Numbered from the stretch's first letter, positions 1 to 9,413 are shown. The stretch is DNA of 64,000 nt from Pseudomonas asiatica (GCF_009932335.1 NZ_BLJF01000001.1:4094501-4158500); one strand, 5' to 3'. The notes: generated by a model from the letters alone, not told the origin. A program made the numbers and translations.

Positions 1-298
1 TGGTGAAGCGCCGCAGCGAGAACGTGGTGGCCAGCCATGGCGCGAAGGCCATGGCCGAAACCGAGGCGGCGCTGTAGGCCGCCAGCAGCCAGGCGCCTTC
101 GTCGGCACCGATGCCCATGGCCCCACGGATATCGGCCAGGGAGATTTTGGTTACCGACTCGTTGAGGCCCGCGCACAACACGGCCAGCAGCACACCGAAC
201 AGCCCGACCACTACCTGCAGGCCGAACGCAGTCTGCGCAGGCGCGGCCGGCGCGGGGGCGGCGGCAATCGCGGCAGACGGGGCGGACAGGGAACTCAT
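1..298 (-). CDS. MFS drug transporter, DHA2/EmrB type (N-terminal part only)
   Basis: Only the first 99 codons are present; the gene continues past the left edge. The start is the ATG at 298-296. The N terminus is a loose Ala/Pro-rich stretch (residues 4-22), then a first membrane helix (about 25-45) containing LFGVLLAVLCAGLNESV, then the loop ADIRGAMGIGADEGAWL and a second helix. That loop, with a Trp just before helix 2, is typical of 14-helix DHA2 transporters of the EmrB/QacA type, which export drugs by proton antiport across the inner membrane. It lies downstream of the LysR gene at 526-1434 on the same strand, with a REP pair between, so it may be regulated by it but probably has its own promoter. 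The substrate cannot be told from this fragment. Confidence 0.8.
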   Translation of the reverse strand, partial: MSSLSAPSAAIAAAPAPAAPAQTAFGLQVVVGLFGVLLAVLCAGLNESVTKISLADIRGAMGIGADEGAWLLAAYSAASVSAMAFAPWLATTFSLRRFT

Positions 299-420
299 GG
301 GCAGACATCTCCAGCAACAAATTTGCGACTGGAGCAAGTCTAAGAAGGTCGAATGCTGACGAAAACTGACTTATCGGTAGGTTTATGTTGCGCTGGACGC
401 AATCCGCCTTTTGCAGGTCT

Positions 421-515
421 GGCCCTATCGCCGGCAAGCCAGCTCCCACAGGTACTGCGTAGTTTTCGAGATATGCAACGATCCTGTGGGAGCTGGCTTG
501 CCGGCGATGAGGCCC
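421..515. repeat. REP pair, class a
   Basis: Two inverted copies of a 30-35 base palindromic unit (421-454 and 484-514) built around GCCGGCAAGCCAGCTCCCAC. They lie between the LysR and MFS genes. This is the most common REP class in the window. Confidence 0.9.
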
Positions 516-525
516 TCATAGGCAA

Positions 526-1434
526 TCAAGGGTCAACGCTGCAACAGGCCTTCAGGGTCTGCCGCAACCACCGATGTGCCGGGTCATTGTGAAACCGTGG
601 GTGCCATGCCTGCAGCACGGTCACTCGCTCCAGCGGCACCGGGATCTCGAACGAGCGCAGCGGCAGCCCGAGCTTGTGCACGCTGTTGAGGATGTTGGCC
701 GGCATCGGCAGGATCAGGTCGGAATCCGGCAGCGAGAAAAGCGCCGAGTGAAAACTCGGGGTAATCAGCGCCACCCGCCGCTGCACCTTGAAGTTGGCCA
801 GCTCCACATCGATCGGCCCATTGGCCCGTCCACGGCGGGACACGCTGATCTGTGGATAACTGGCAAAACTGTGCGCCGTGATCGGCTGCTCGAAGATCGG
901 GTGGTCGCGCCGCGCCAGGCCCACATAGTAGGTCTGGAACAGGCTCTGTACCTTGATCTCCGGCCCCAGGTCCACGGTCGAGCTGATGATCAGGTCGGTA
1001 CGCCCGTCGCGCAGCACGCTGTCGTCATCGCCGCCGGGGCTTTCCGGCACGAAGCGCAGCACCGTGCGCGGTGCCTGCTCGTGCATGCGCCGCAGCAACT
1101 GGGCACCGTACAGGGCGATGAACAGGTCGTTGGTGCGGATGTTGAAGGCCCGGTCAAGCTTGGGCAGGTCGACCTCGTCGCCACTGCGGAACACCTCGCC
1201 GGCCTGCTCCACCAACGCCGCCACCTGCTCGCGCAGGGCCAGCGCCCGCGGCGTCGGCACCAGGCCACGGCCGGCGCGCACCAGGATCGGGTCACCCAAT
1301 GCATCGCGGATACGCCCCAGGGTCCGGCTCATCGCCGCCGGGCTGAGGTTCATGCGCTGCGCCGCGCCGACCACGCTGCCTTCGTCGAGCAGGGCATCGA
1401 GGGCGACGAGCAGGTTCATGTCCGGGAGTTGCAT
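526..1434 (-). CDS. LysR-family transcriptional regulator
   Basis: 302 aa, usual LysR length. Residues 5-65 form the winged helix-turn-helix (GSVVGAAQRMNLSPAAMSRT is the recognition region), followed by a linker helix and a substrate-binding domain from about residue 90. The start MQLPDMNLL is the ATG at 1434. The N-terminal phrase MNLLVALDALLDEGSV places it in the NodD/PcpR-like branch, whose members often control aromatic catabolism or efflux. The downstream MFS exporter is the obvious target. Effector unknown. No divergent partner gene is close: the universal stress gene starts 270 bases away with a REP pair between. Confidence 0.88.
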   Translation of the reverse strand: MQLPDMNLLVALDALLDEGSVVGAAQRMNLSPAAMSRTLGRIRDALGDPILVRAGRGLVPTPRALALREQVAALVEQAGEVFRSGDEVDLPKLDRAFNIRTNDLFIALYGAQLLRRMHEQAPRTVLRFVPESPGGDDDSVLRDGRTDLIISSTVDLGPEIKVQSLFQTYYVGLARRDHPIFEQPITAHSFASYPQISVSRRGRANGPIDVELANFKVQRRVALITPSFHSALFSLPDSDLILPMPANILNSVHKLGLPLRSFEIPVPLERVTVLQAWHPRFHNDPAHRWLRQTLKACCSVDP

Positions 1435-1562
1435 GGCCGTTTTCCGTTACAGCTGTGGGAGATGGCGATGGTAGCAGGTTGCTGGATTGCACCAGACGCA
1501 ATGCGCTCGTGCGTGGTGGGGCATTTATTTTGGACGGTGATTGGGTCATAAGATTTGCAGTG

Positions 1563-1674
1563 CCTGTACTGGCCCTATCGCCGGCAAGCCAGCTCCCACG
1601 GGGTCAACACAGCCCTTGGGCAATGCGGAGTACCTGTGGGAGCCGGCTTGCCGGCGATAGGGCCGGTACAGGCA
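1563..1674. repeat. REP pair, class a
   Basis: Inverted pair at 1571-1600 and 1633-1672 with the class a core, between the divergent LysR and universal stress genes. It leaves little room for a promoter close to the stress gene. Confidence 0.9.
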
Positions 1675-1706
1675 AATGATTAGCCAGCCTGAAACAAGGA
1701 TTCCGC

Positions 1707-2156
1707 ATGCCCAGCCCCGTCCTGATCGCCATCGACGCCTCCCCTGCATCCACTGCCCTGCTCACCCTCGCCCGCCACTACTGCCGCCCCGGCGAACACG
1801 AACTGCATGTGCTGCTGGCCATCGACTCTACCTTCGCCGTCCACGACCAACCCGCGCCTTACACCACAGAAGAACTGGAAGAATACCCCGCCGCCTGCAA
1901 AGAGCAGCACCAGGCCGACCAGGCCGTGGCCGAGGCGGTGCGCGAGTTGCAGCAAGCCGGCTTCGCCAGCCAGGGCTGCATGGTGGCCGGGCATCCGGTC
2001 GAGGCGATCGTGGCCAAGGCGCAGGAACTGAATTGTGAACTGATCATCATGGGCCACCGCCACCTGTCGCGGTTGGGGCGGATGCTGGACCCGTCGATCA
2101 GCACGAAGGTGATTGATCGGGTGAAGGTGCCAGTATTGGTAGGGGCAGCGAGCTAA
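1707..2156 (+). CDS. Universal stress protein (UspA family), degenerate nucleotide site
   Basis: 149 aa, single Usp domain. The N terminus VLIAIDASPAST matches the first strand and the Asp-containing loop of Usp folds, and the C terminus has the usual IMGHRHLSRL segment. In ATP-binding members this segment reads G-x2-G-x9-G-S/T. Here it is GHRHLSRLGRMLDPS, so the second Gly is His and the third is replaced, suggesting a UspA-like, non-ATP-binding protein. Probably a cytoplasmic stress or dormancy factor. It stands alone, with REP elements on both sides. Confidence 0.88.
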   Translation: MPSPVLIAIDASPASTALLTLARHYCRPGEHELHVLLAIDSTFAVHDQPAPYTTEELEEYPAACKEQHQADQAVAEAVRELQQAGFASQGCMVAGHPVEAIVAKAQELNCELIIMGHRHLSRLGRMLDPSISTKVIDRVKVPVLVGAAS

Positions 2157-2161
2157 CTGCA

Positions 2162-2236
2162 CCGCTCCCACAGGATTTGCGCCAGCCCCAAGAGCGGCGC
2201 ATCACTTGTGGGAGCGGGCAAGCCCGCGAAGAGGCC
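2162..2236. repeat. REP pair, class b (left copy truncated)
   Basis: The right copy (about 2209-2236) is complete: TGTGGGAGCGGGCAAGCCCG followed by CGAAGAGGCC. The left copy is reduced to CCGCTCCCACAGG. It lies between convergent genes. Confidence 0.8.
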
Positions 2237-2261
2237 AGTAGCTGCACCACCTCACCCCGGA

Positions 2262-3122
2262 TCATCCCTCGCTCGGCTTCACCACCACCGTACAAGTCGT
2301 CCCCGCCGCCAGCAAAAACCCGTCCGGCACTTCATCGATATGAATGCGCACCGGCACCCGCTGCGCCAGCCGAACCCAGTTGAAGGTCGGGTTCACATCG
2401 GCGATCAACTCGCGGCTTTGTGGGTTGTCGCGGTCGTAGATGCCGCGGGCGATGCTCTCCACATGGCCCTTGATGCGCTCGCCGCTCATCATCTGCAGCT
2501 CGGCCTGGTCACCCACCTTCACATGCGGCAGCTTGGTCTCCTCGAAGAACCCGTATACCCAGAACGAATTCTCGTCGACCACCGCCATCACCGCTTCACC
2601 GGTACGCGCATAGTCACCCTTGTGGATATTCAGGTTGGTCACGTAGCCGTCCACCGTGGCCACGATATGGGTGCGCTTGAGGTTCAGTTCGGCGGCAGCC
2701 AGCTCGGCAAGGGCCTGCTGGTAGTCCGCCTGGGCGGAGTTGGCGATGTTGCTGGCGTCGTCGCGGTTTTCCTTGGAGATCACCAGGTTGTCCATGTCGG
2801 CACGGCGCTTGGCGTTGACCTTGCGCATCTCCCAGGTGGCCTTGCGCGACGCAACCTGCGCCTTTGCCTGGTCGACCGCCAGCTGGTAGTGCTCAGGGTC
2901 GATCTGGATCAGCAGGTCGCCCTTCTTCACCCGCTGGTTGTCCTTGACCGGCACATCCACCACATAACCAGGCACGTCGGCAGCGACGTTGATGATGTCG
3001 GCACGCACACGGCCGTCGCGAGTCCAAGGCGTGGTCATGTAATGCAGCCACAACTGGCGACCGATCACCACGGCAGCGGCAAGCACCAACAGGGTGGCGA
3101 TCAGGCTGAAGAACTTTTTCAT
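2262..3122 (-). CDS. HlyD-family periplasmic adaptor of an efflux system (AaeA/EmrA-like)
   Basis: 286 aa. One N-terminal membrane anchor (residues 3-25), then PWTRDGRVRADIINVAADV, the conserved start of the AaeA/EmrA barrel-sandwich domain. A lipoyl-like half motif GYVVDVPVKDNQRVKKGDLL and a coiled-coil hairpin (about 80-150) follow, then a second lipoyl half (VDGYVTNLNIHKGDYA). It bridges the inner-membrane FUSC pump to the outer-membrane factor. It is the last gene of the operon OMF (7041), FUSC (5515), DUF1656 (3348), HlyD. The 10-base gap to DUF1656 supports one transcript. E. coli AaeAB exports hydroxylated aromatic acids; the substrate here is inferred only by family. Confidence 0.9.
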   Translation of the reverse strand: MKKFFSLIATLLVLAAAVVIGRQLWLHYMTTPWTRDGRVRADIINVAADVPGYVVDVPVKDNQRVKKGDLLIQIDPEHYQLAVDQAKAQVASRKATWEMRKVNAKRRADMDNLVISKENRDDASNIANSAQADYQQALAELAAAELNLKRTHIVATVDGYVTNLNIHKGDYARTGEAVMAVVDENSFWVYGFFEETKLPHVKVGDQAELQMMSGERIKGHVESIARGIYDRDNPQSRELIADVNPTFNWVRLAQRVPVRIHIDEVPDGFLLAAGTTCTVVVKPSEG

Positions 3123-3132
3123 CGAAGGATTC

Positions 3133-3348
3133 TCACCAGTAGAGCGACAGCGCCAGGGCGCCGAACAGGCAGACGAACAGGCTCAGGCGCAGCAGCGCCG
3201 GGTGCCAGAAGAAGCGGTAGCCATCATGGCTGGCGATGTACCGGTCCAGGCCCCAGGCCAGGCCCAGGGCGAACAGGAACATCAAGGTCATGGTGGGCAT
3301 GTACACGCCATGGAAGGCGATTTCACGGGGCATGGTTTCAGGGAGCAT
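3133..3348 (-). CDS. DUF1656 small membrane protein of a FUSC efflux operon
   Basis: 71 aa starting at the ATG at 3348, which overlaps the end of the FUSC gene by 11 bases (3338-3348). The sequence starts MLPETMPREIAFHGVYMPTM and has two hydrophobic helices (about 18-35 and 52-70). DUF1656 proteins (AaeX-like) are found next to FUSC pumps and HlyD adaptors and are thought to be accessory inner-membrane subunits. Role inferred from neighbourhood only. Confidence 0.88.
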   Translation of the reverse strand: MLPETMPREIAFHGVYMPTMTLMFLFALGLAWGLDRYIASHDGYRFFWHPALLRLSLFVCLFGALALSLYW

Positions 3349-5515
3349 CGTGCAGTCCTTTCGCCGGTGCCAACGGCGACTGTGGGTCGAGCAGGGAAGA
3401 TCGGATGAAGTGCAGGTAGCTTTGCGCGCGGCGCAGCACCGAAGTGTCGAAGTGGCGGGCGAAGGGCTCGTCGGTGGCCTGCACGCGGGCGATGGCGTGG
3501 TCCACTGCCACCAGCGCGCGTTCGTGGTTGCTGGCGCTGGGCTGCAGGAACAACCGGGCCAGGGCACGGCCCATCACGCGGATCGCCTGGCGCCAGGGCT
3601 GCGACTCGGCGTAGGCCGGATGCACCGGCGCGCGGGCCTGCTCCTTGCGCAGCTCGATGATGGCATGGCCGATTTCCAGCACGGTGAACATCCAGCCCAT
3701 CAACTGGCTCTGTACCTGTGGCTTGCCGGCTGCCAGGCCATAGGCCTGGTGCAGCAGGTCACGGGTGCGGCTTTCGAAGGCTGAACCCAGGCCGCGCAGG
3801 CGCCCGCTGATGGCGAACAGCACCTGCTCGCGCAGTTCCTGCTCCAGGCGGCTCCACAGCCAGCGGCTGTTGGGCGGCAGGATGATCGCCCCGGCAGCGG
3901 CACAGACGAACATGCCGATGACCATGCCGATGTAGTCGTTGATGAAGGTGTACGGGTCATACACGGTGAGGTTGTTCGGCACCGAGCCGATGGCGAAGAA
4001 CACCAGCAGGCCGATGCCGTAGCCGGCATACGCCGGCCGAGACGAAAGGAACGCGCCCAGCACGAACACCGGCGCCAGGACCATGCAAAGCAGTGGGAAA
4101 CCGTCGATCCAGGGGAACACGAAGAAGGTTTCGAAGAAGCCGACGACGGCACCAATCGCCGTGCCGCAGGCCATCTGGAACGACATGCGCTTGGGGTTCG
4201 GCGAGGCCGCCGACAGGCCCACGGTGACGGTGGCGATCAGGGTCATCATGGCGCCGCTGGGCCAGTCGCTGAGCAGCCAATAGCTGCCCAGCAACAACAG
4301 CACCGCCGAGGCGCGCACACCGGCGGCCAACGATACCAGCCAGCTGGTCTGCGCCACGTAGGGCTCATCCCACTGCTCGCGTTCGTGCCGGTGCGCGGCT
4401 AGCGAGGCATGGGTTTCGGCATAACTGTACATCTCGTCGACGAAGCGGTAGAGCAGCTCGAAGGCAGTGTGGAAGTCGAGCAGGTCGGACTCGCTCGGCT
4501 CGGTTGCCAGGTACTCGGCGCGCAAGCCGCGCACCTGTGCCTGCAAGCCTTCCTTGTAGGCGGCCAGCTCCAGGGTCAGGCGCAGCGCATCGGCGTCGGT
4601 CAGCGCCCGGCCCACGTAAGGCTGCAACAGCTCCACCAGGGTGTTCAGGCCTGGCTCGATGGCGCCGACGATCTGCAGCGGGCCGCGGGCGCGAAGGCGT
4701 TCCAGCAAACGGTGCAGGGCATTGAAGCGCGTGGTGATGGCCATGAACTCGCTATTCATGCGCACCAGGCGACCAGAGCGCCGGCGCATGTGCGGGTCTT
4801 CGAAGGCGGTGACGTTGCGCAGGCTCTCGAGGCCCACTGCTTCAGCGACGAAGCGCACGTTGCTGCTCTCGAAGCGGTCCCGCTGGCTTTCGCCGCGCAG
4901 GGCCTCGACCACCACCCCCGCGAAAACGCCAAAGCGCTGGTACAGGGCGTTGCGCATGGCGGCACTGGCCGACTGCGGCAGGATCGCGGCGCTGACAAAG
5001 GTCGACACCAGAATGCCCAGGGCAATTTCCAGCACCCGCCATACCGCCGCCATGAAAGCCTGGTCGGGGTGCTGCAGCACCGGCAGGCCGATCATCGCCG
5101 CTGTATAGCCGGCCAGCACGAAGCCATAGGCGCGGAAAGTGCGGTAGCGCATGGCACCGGCCGAGCACAGGCCTACCCACAGGGCCAGGCTGGGCAGGAA
5201 CAGCTCGGTGTTCTGCGGGAATATGGCGATCAGCGCCACCATCATCGCCGAGCCGGCCAGGGTGCCGAGCACTCGGTAGAAGCTCTTGGCGAACACATGC
5301 CCGCTTTGCGGCTGCATGACGATGAACACGGTGATCATCGCCGTGCGCGGTTGCGGCAACTCCAGGCGCATGGCCAGCCACAGGGTGATGAACGCAGCGG
5401 CCAGCACTTTGAAGATGTACACCCAGGTCACCCCGTCGGTGCGCGCCCAGGCAAAGAAACCCCGGCGCCATTCCAGGCTCTGCAGCCAGCGCACGGGCAA
5501 ACTGGAAGTGCTCAT
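3338..5515 (-). CDS. FUSC-family inner-membrane efflux protein (AaeB/fusaric acid resistance type)
   Basis: 725 aa, start ATG at 5515. Two blocks of membrane helices (about residues 35-180 and 385-540) separated by a long soluble region rich in charged helices, followed by a cytoplasmic tail. This two-block architecture is typical of the FUSC/AaeB aromatic acid exporter family. Its start overlaps the stop of the upstream outer-membrane factor by 4 bases (5512-5515) and its end overlaps DUF1656, so translation is probably coupled. Likely exports aromatic or weak organic acids with the HlyD adaptor. Confidence 0.9.
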   Translation of the reverse strand: MSTSSLPVRWLQSLEWRRGFFAWARTDGVTWVYIFKVLAAAFITLWLAMRLELPQPRTAMITVFIVMQPQSGHVFAKSFYRVLGTLAGSAMMVALIAIFPQNTELFLPSLALWVGLCSAGAMRYRTFRAYGFVLAGYTAAMIGLPVLQHPDQAFMAAVWRVLEIALGILVSTFVSAAILPQSASAAMRNALYQRFGVFAGVVVEALRGESQRDRFESSNVRFVAEAVGLESLRNVTAFEDPHMRRRSGRLVRMNSEFMAITTRFNALHRLLERLRARGPLQIVGAIEPGLNTLVELLQPYVGRALTDADALRLTLELAAYKEGLQAQVRGLRAEYLATEPSESDLLDFHTAFELLYRFVDEMYSYAETHASLAAHRHEREQWDEPYVAQTSWLVSLAAGVRASAVLLLLGSYWLLSDWPSGAMMTLIATVTVGLSAASPNPKRMSFQMACGTAIGAVVGFFETFFVFPWIDGFPLLCMVLAPVFVLGAFLSSRPAYAGYGIGLLVFFAIGSVPNNLTVYDPYTFINDYIGMVIGMFVCAAAGAIILPPNSRWLWSRLEQELREQVLFAISGRLRGLGSAFESRTRDLLHQAYGLAAGKPQVQSQLMGWMFTVLEIGHAIIELRKEQARAPVHPAYAESQPWRQAIRVMGRALARLFLQPSASNHERALVAVDHAIARVQATDEPFARHFDTSVLRRAQSYLHFIRSSLLDPQSPLAPAKGLHDAP

Positions 5516-7041
5516 TCGGCGTTATCCGGCTTCTTGTCGAAAATGGCCAGGGTGGCCGGGGTTTTCGGTGCGGCCTGGCGCTCCTCTTTCGGCGCATCCT
5601 GACCAGCCTGCAAGCCACCGCCCAGGGCAGTGACCAGCTCGGCATGGGCAATCAGGCGCGCGGCCTGCACCTGCTGCTGCACCTGCTGCTGGCGGAACAG
5701 CAAAGTCTGCGCATTGAGCACGTTGAGGTAGTCGGTAAGGCCACGCTGGAAGGCAACCATGGCGATGTCGTAGGTTTTCTGCGCGGCCGCGACCGACTCG
5801 GCGGCGAAGTGCGACTGCTCCTTCATCGACTCACGGCGGATCAGCTGGTCGGAGATGTTCTTCAGCGCACCGACCACGGTCTGGTTGTAGCGCGCCACGG
5901 CCACGTCATAGCCCGCCGAAGCCACGCCCAGTTGCGAACGCAGGCGGCCACCATCGAAGACCGGCAGGCTGATGGCCGGGCCGACGTTGTAGTTGAACTT
6001 GCGCCCGGTGAGGAATTCCAGCGGGCCACCACCGGTTGCCATGAAGCCAAGGCCGCCGACCAGGTCGACGTTGGGGAAGAAGCCGGCGTGGGCAACATCG
6101 ATGCCACGCGCCTGGGCGGCCACCTGCCAACGGCTGGCGACCACGTCGGGGCGCTGGCCGACCAGTTCGGCCGGCAGGTTCGACGGCAGCTTCAGCGGCG
6201 CGGCCAGGGCCAGGCTCGGGCGCTGCAACTGCGCGCCCTCCCCCGGGCCCTTGCCGGCCAGGGCGGCCAGCTGGTTGCGGGCCAGGGCAATTTCTTCGTC
6301 CAGGCTGTCGAGCTGGCGGTGGGTTTCCGGCAACGGCGCTTCAGCCTGGCTGACTTCGAAGTGGGTGCCGATGCCGGCATCCAGACGGCGCTTGGCCAGG
6401 GCCAGGATCTGCTCCTGCTGTTCCAGCTCGGCCTTGACGATATCGCGCTGGGCGAAGTGCAGGCTCAGCTGAATGTAGGCGCGCACCACGTTGTTCTGCA
6501 GCTCCAGCTGCGCCTGGCGGGCTTCGGCCACGCTCATGTGCGCCTGGTCCACGGCCTGCTCGCTGGCATTGCGTTCGCGGCCCCACAGGTCGAGCGCGTA
6601 GCTGAAGCCAATCGCGGCGTTGTTGTCCCAGGTGTTGGCGCCGGACAGTGCGCCCGGGCCGTAGAACTGGTCTTCAGGCCAGTTGTGGCGCTTGAGCGCG
6701 GCCTGGCCATTGGCCTGGAGCTTTTCCGCCGATTCGACCACACCGGCCATGGCCCTGGCTTCGCGTACCCGCGCCGCAGCCATGGCCAGGCTCGGGCTGC
6801 CGGCCACGGCCAGGGCAACCCAGCGGTCCAGCTGTGGGTCGCCATAGGCGCGCCACCATTGTTGATCGGGCCAGTGGGCGTCGGTCGCGGCTTCGCGTAT
6901 GGCCGCGTCGGTGGTCAGGGTGTTGGCTTGCAGCGTCTTGCTTTGCGGGGCAATGCCCCAGGTTCCGATACAGCCGCTCAAGGTGAGGGCAAGGGCACAG
7001 GCACTGAACGCATTGAGCGTTCTGATGATGCGACGCGGCAC
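5512..7041 (-). CDS. Outer-membrane efflux lipoprotein (NodT/OprM family)
   Basis: 509 aa beginning at a GTG codon (7041). A signal peptide ends in the lipobox LSGC with Cys at residue 24, so it should be a lipid-anchored outer-membrane channel. Two related OEP repeats follow, with helices such as RVREARAMAGVVESAEKLQA, and the conserved PDVVASRWQVAAQA start of the second half. First gene of the four-gene efflux operon; overlaps FUSC by 4 bases. The LysR gene at 7233 is divergent, 191 bases away, and is the likely regulator. The length matches OprM-type channels, and the last 30 residues are a Lys/Pro-rich tail. Confidence 0.9.
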   Translation of the reverse strand: MPRRIIRTLNAFSACALALTLSGCIGTWGIAPQSKTLQANTLTTDAAIREAATDAHWPDQQWWRAYGDPQLDRWVALAVAGSPSLAMAAARVREARAMAGVVESAEKLQANGQAALKRHNWPEDQFYGPGALSGANTWDNNAAIGFSYALDLWGRERNASEQAVDQAHMSVAEARQAQLELQNNVVRAYIQLSLHFAQRDIVKAELEQQEQILALAKRRLDAGIGTHFEVSQAEAPLPETHRQLDSLDEEIALARNQLAALAGKGPGEGAQLQRPSLALAAPLKLPSNLPAELVGQRPDVVASRWQVAAQARGIDVAHAGFFPNVDLVGGLGFMATGGGPLEFLTGRKFNYNVGPAISLPVFDGGRLRSQLGVASAGYDVAVARYNQTVVGALKNISDQLIRRESMKEQSHFAAESVAAAQKTYDIAMVAFQRGLTDYLNVLNAQTLLFRQQQVQQQVQAARLIAHAELVTALGGGLQAGQDAPKEERQAAPKTPATLAIFDKKPDNAE

Positions 7042-7232
7042 AGCTGCGATTTCCCGAGGAAGAGGTGAAGAGGCCGGGCAATTCTAGGGGGCGTCAGCAC
7101 TGGCGATAAGCGTGGATTCCTGCGAATCTTTGTTACCAAAACGGCGATAATCCGCCTTTGGTCGAAGGCAACTTTTCATCTCTTTTACGTTACTTCGTGA
7201 CACAATTTTGTCCTCTACATCGAGAGTGACCC

Positions 7233-8180
7233 ATGGACACCCTGCAAAACATGCGTGCTTTCAGTTGCGTAGCCCAACTCGGCAGCTTTACCGCTGCCGC
7301 CGGGCAACTGGATACGACCACCGCGAACGTGTCGCGGGCGGTCTCCAACCTGGAAGCCCATCTGCAAACAAGGCTGCTCAACCGTACCACCCGCCGCATT
7401 GCGCTGACCGAAGCCGGCAAGCGGTACCTGATGCGTTGCGAACAGATTCTTACCTATGTCGAAGAAGCCGAGGCCGAGGCCAGCGACGCCCATGCCCGCC
7501 CGGCCGGGATGTTGAAGGTGCACTCGATGACCGGGGTCGGTCAGCACTTCGTGGTCGACGCCATCGCCCGCTACCGCGAATCGCACCCGGACGTGACCTT
7601 CGACCTGACCATGGCCAACCGCGTGCCTGACCTGCTCGACGAGGGCTATGACGTGTCCATCGTGCTGGCCACCGAACTGCCCGACTCGGGGTTCGTGTCC
7701 CAGCGCCTGGGCATCACCTACAGCATCGTCTGCGCCTCGCCCGCCTACATTGCCCGCCACGGCGTTGCGCACAAGCCTGCCGACCTGCTCAAGCACGCCT
7801 GCCTGCGCATGGTCAGCCCGGTGATCCCGTTGGAGAAATGGCTGTTCGACGGGCCGGAAGGCCAGGAGATGGTCAACATCACCAGCTCGCCGTTCATGGT
7901 CAATACTGCCGATGCCATGAAGACCGCCATCCGCAGCGGCATGGGCGTGGGCGTGCTGCCGATCTATTCGGCCATCGACGGCCTGCGCGATGGCAGCCTG
8001 GTACGGGTGCTGCCCGAGTACCGGCTGCAGGAGCTGAACCTGTACGCCATCTACCCGTCGCGGCAGTACCTGGATGCCAAGATCAAGACCTGGGTGGAGT
8101 ACCTGCGCAACTCGCTGCCGGAGATTCTCGCGGCGCATGAGGCAGACCTGAAAACCCATCAGGTGATGATCGCCAACTAA
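7233..8180 (+). CDS. LysR-family regulator, likely of the divergent efflux operon
   Basis: 315 aa. HTH in residues 1-60 (GSFTAAAGQLDTTTANVSRA), linker helix, then a substrate-binding domain. The MDTLQNMRAFSCVAQLGSFT opening is typical of the AaeR/DhcR-like group common in Pseudomonas. It is transcribed away from the FUSC efflux operon, the arrangement in which a LysR protein senses the exported aromatic acid and activates the pump. No operator was identified with confidence in the 191-base gap. Confidence 0.87.
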   Translation: MDTLQNMRAFSCVAQLGSFTAAAGQLDTTTANVSRAVSNLEAHLQTRLLNRTTRRIALTEAGKRYLMRCEQILTYVEEAEAEASDAHARPAGMLKVHSMTGVGQHFVVDAIARYRESHPDVTFDLTMANRVPDLLDEGYDVSIVLATELPDSGFVSQRLGITYSIVCASPAYIARHGVAHKPADLLKHACLRMVSPVIPLEKWLFDGPEGQEMVNITSSPFMVNTADAMKTAIRSGMGVGVLPIYSAIDGLRDGSLVRVLPEYRLQELNLYAIYPSRQYLDAKIKTWVEYLRNSLPEILAAHEADLKTHQVMIAN

Positions 8181-8263
8181 AAAGCTGCTGCATTGCGGGG
8201 GCGGACAATGGTAGGTTGCTAACCATTGTTTCCAGCGCCAGGCCCCTGGGAGGGCTCCGCCCT

Positions 8264-8338
8264 CCATTCGCAGCACAAGGCTGCTCCTACAGAAGGCCCA
8301 GCGCCTGCCCCTTGTAGGAGCAGCCTTGTGCTGCGAAT
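8264..8338. repeat. REP pair, class e, perfect 27-base arms
   Basis: Arms 8264-8290 and 8312-8338 are perfect inverted copies around AGCAGCCTTGTGCTGCGAA, with a 21-base spacer. It lies in the leader of the dehydrogenase gene, ending 58 bases before its start. Confidence 0.92.
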
Positions 8339-8396
8339 GACCGCATCGCGGTCAACTGCCCGGCATTCCCCTAGCCTTGCAGAGAAGAAGTTGCCG

Positions 8397-9371
8397 ATGA
8401 AAAAGACCGTCCTGGCCTTCAGCCGTATCACCCCGGCCATGGCCGAACGCCTGCAGCAAGACTTCAACGTGATCGTGCCGAACCCCAAGCTCGGCGATAT
8501 CAACGCCCAGTTCAACGAAGCCCTGCCCGAGGCCCATGGCCTGATCGGCGTTGGCCGCAAGCTCGGCCGGGCGCAACTCGAAGGGGCGGCCAGGCTGGAG
8601 GTGGTATCCAGCGTGTCGGTCGGTTACGACAACTACGACCTGGACTACTTCAACGAACGCGGCATCGCCCTGACCAATACCCCCGACGTGCTGACCGAAA
8701 GCACCGCCGACCTGGGCTTCTCGCTGATCATGGGCTGCGCCCGCCGCACCGCCGAGCTGGATGCCTGGACCAAGGCCGGCAACTGGCAGGCCACCGTAGG
8801 TCCGGCCCATTTCGGCAGCGATGTGCACGGCAAGACCCTGGGTATCGTCGGCATGGGCAACATCGGTGCCGCCATTGCACGTCGCGGCCGGTTCGGTTTC
8901 AACATGCCGGTGATCTATTCCGGCAATAGCCGCAAGACCGCGCTGGAACAAGAGCTGGGCGCGCAGTTTCGCAGCCTGGAGCAACTGCTGGCCGAAGCCG
9001 ACTTCGTCTGCATCGTTGTGCCGTTGTCCGATGCCACCCGCAAGCTGATCGGTGCGCGTGAGTTGCAACTGATGAAGCCAAGCGCATTCCTGATCAACAT
9101 CGCCCGCGGGCCGGTGGTGGACGAGGCGGCGCTGATAGAGGCGCTTCAGAACGGCACCATTCGCGGTGCGGGCCTGGATGTATACGAGAAAGAGCCGCTG
9201 AGCGACTCGCCGCTGTTCAAACTGCCCAATGCCCTGACCTTGCCACACGTTGGCTCGGCCACTGCCGAAACCCGCGAGGCCATGGCCAACCGGGCAATCG
9301 ACAACCTGCGTGCGGCGCTGCTGGGTGAACGGCCGCGGGACCTCGTGAACCCGCAGGTGTGGAGGAGTTGA
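8397..9371 (+). CDS. tkrA: D-isomer-specific 2-hydroxyacid dehydrogenase (2-ketoaldonate/glyoxylate reductase)
   Basis: 324 aa from the ATG at 8397. A longer open frame upstream runs through the REP pair and is not coding. The Rossmann motif GIVGMGNIGAA lies near residue 147. The signature NIARGPVVDEAALIEAL and the catalytic LPHVGSAT (His) are intact. The whole resembles GhrB/TkrA proteins, which reduce 2-ketogluconate, hydroxypyruvate and glyoxylate with NADPH. In P. putida the orthologue (PP_1261, from memory) lies beside the same LysR and efflux genes. Cytoplasmic. The gene symbol is by similarity; the exact substrate is uncertain. Confidence 0.85.
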   Translation: MKKTVLAFSRITPAMAERLQQDFNVIVPNPKLGDINAQFNEALPEAHGLIGVGRKLGRAQLEGAARLEVVSSVSVGYDNYDLDYFNERGIALTNTPDVLTESTADLGFSLIMGCARRTAELDAWTKAGNWQATVGPAHFGSDVHGKTLGIVGMGNIGAAIARRGRFGFNMPVIYSGNSRKTALEQELGAQFRSLEQLLAEADFVCIVVPLSDATRKLIGARELQLMKPSAFLINIARGPVVDEAALIEALQNGTIRGAGLDVYEKEPLSDSPLFKLPNALTLPHVGSATAETREAMANRAIDNLRAALLGERPRDLVNPQVWRS

Positions 9372-9413
9372 TCGCTTCCCCACATCTGTTGAAACGGGCC
9401 ACCTAACTTTTAC

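Noticed and set aside
420..515. Regularly repeated palindromes that could suggest CRISPR
   Set aside because: They come in inverted pairs, not direct arrays, are scattered between genes, and match P. putida REP elements.
8226..8396. N-terminal extension of the 2-hydroxyacid dehydrogenase
   Set aside because: The frame is open but consists of a class e REP pair and does not match the family; the ATG at 8397 gives the normal N terminus.
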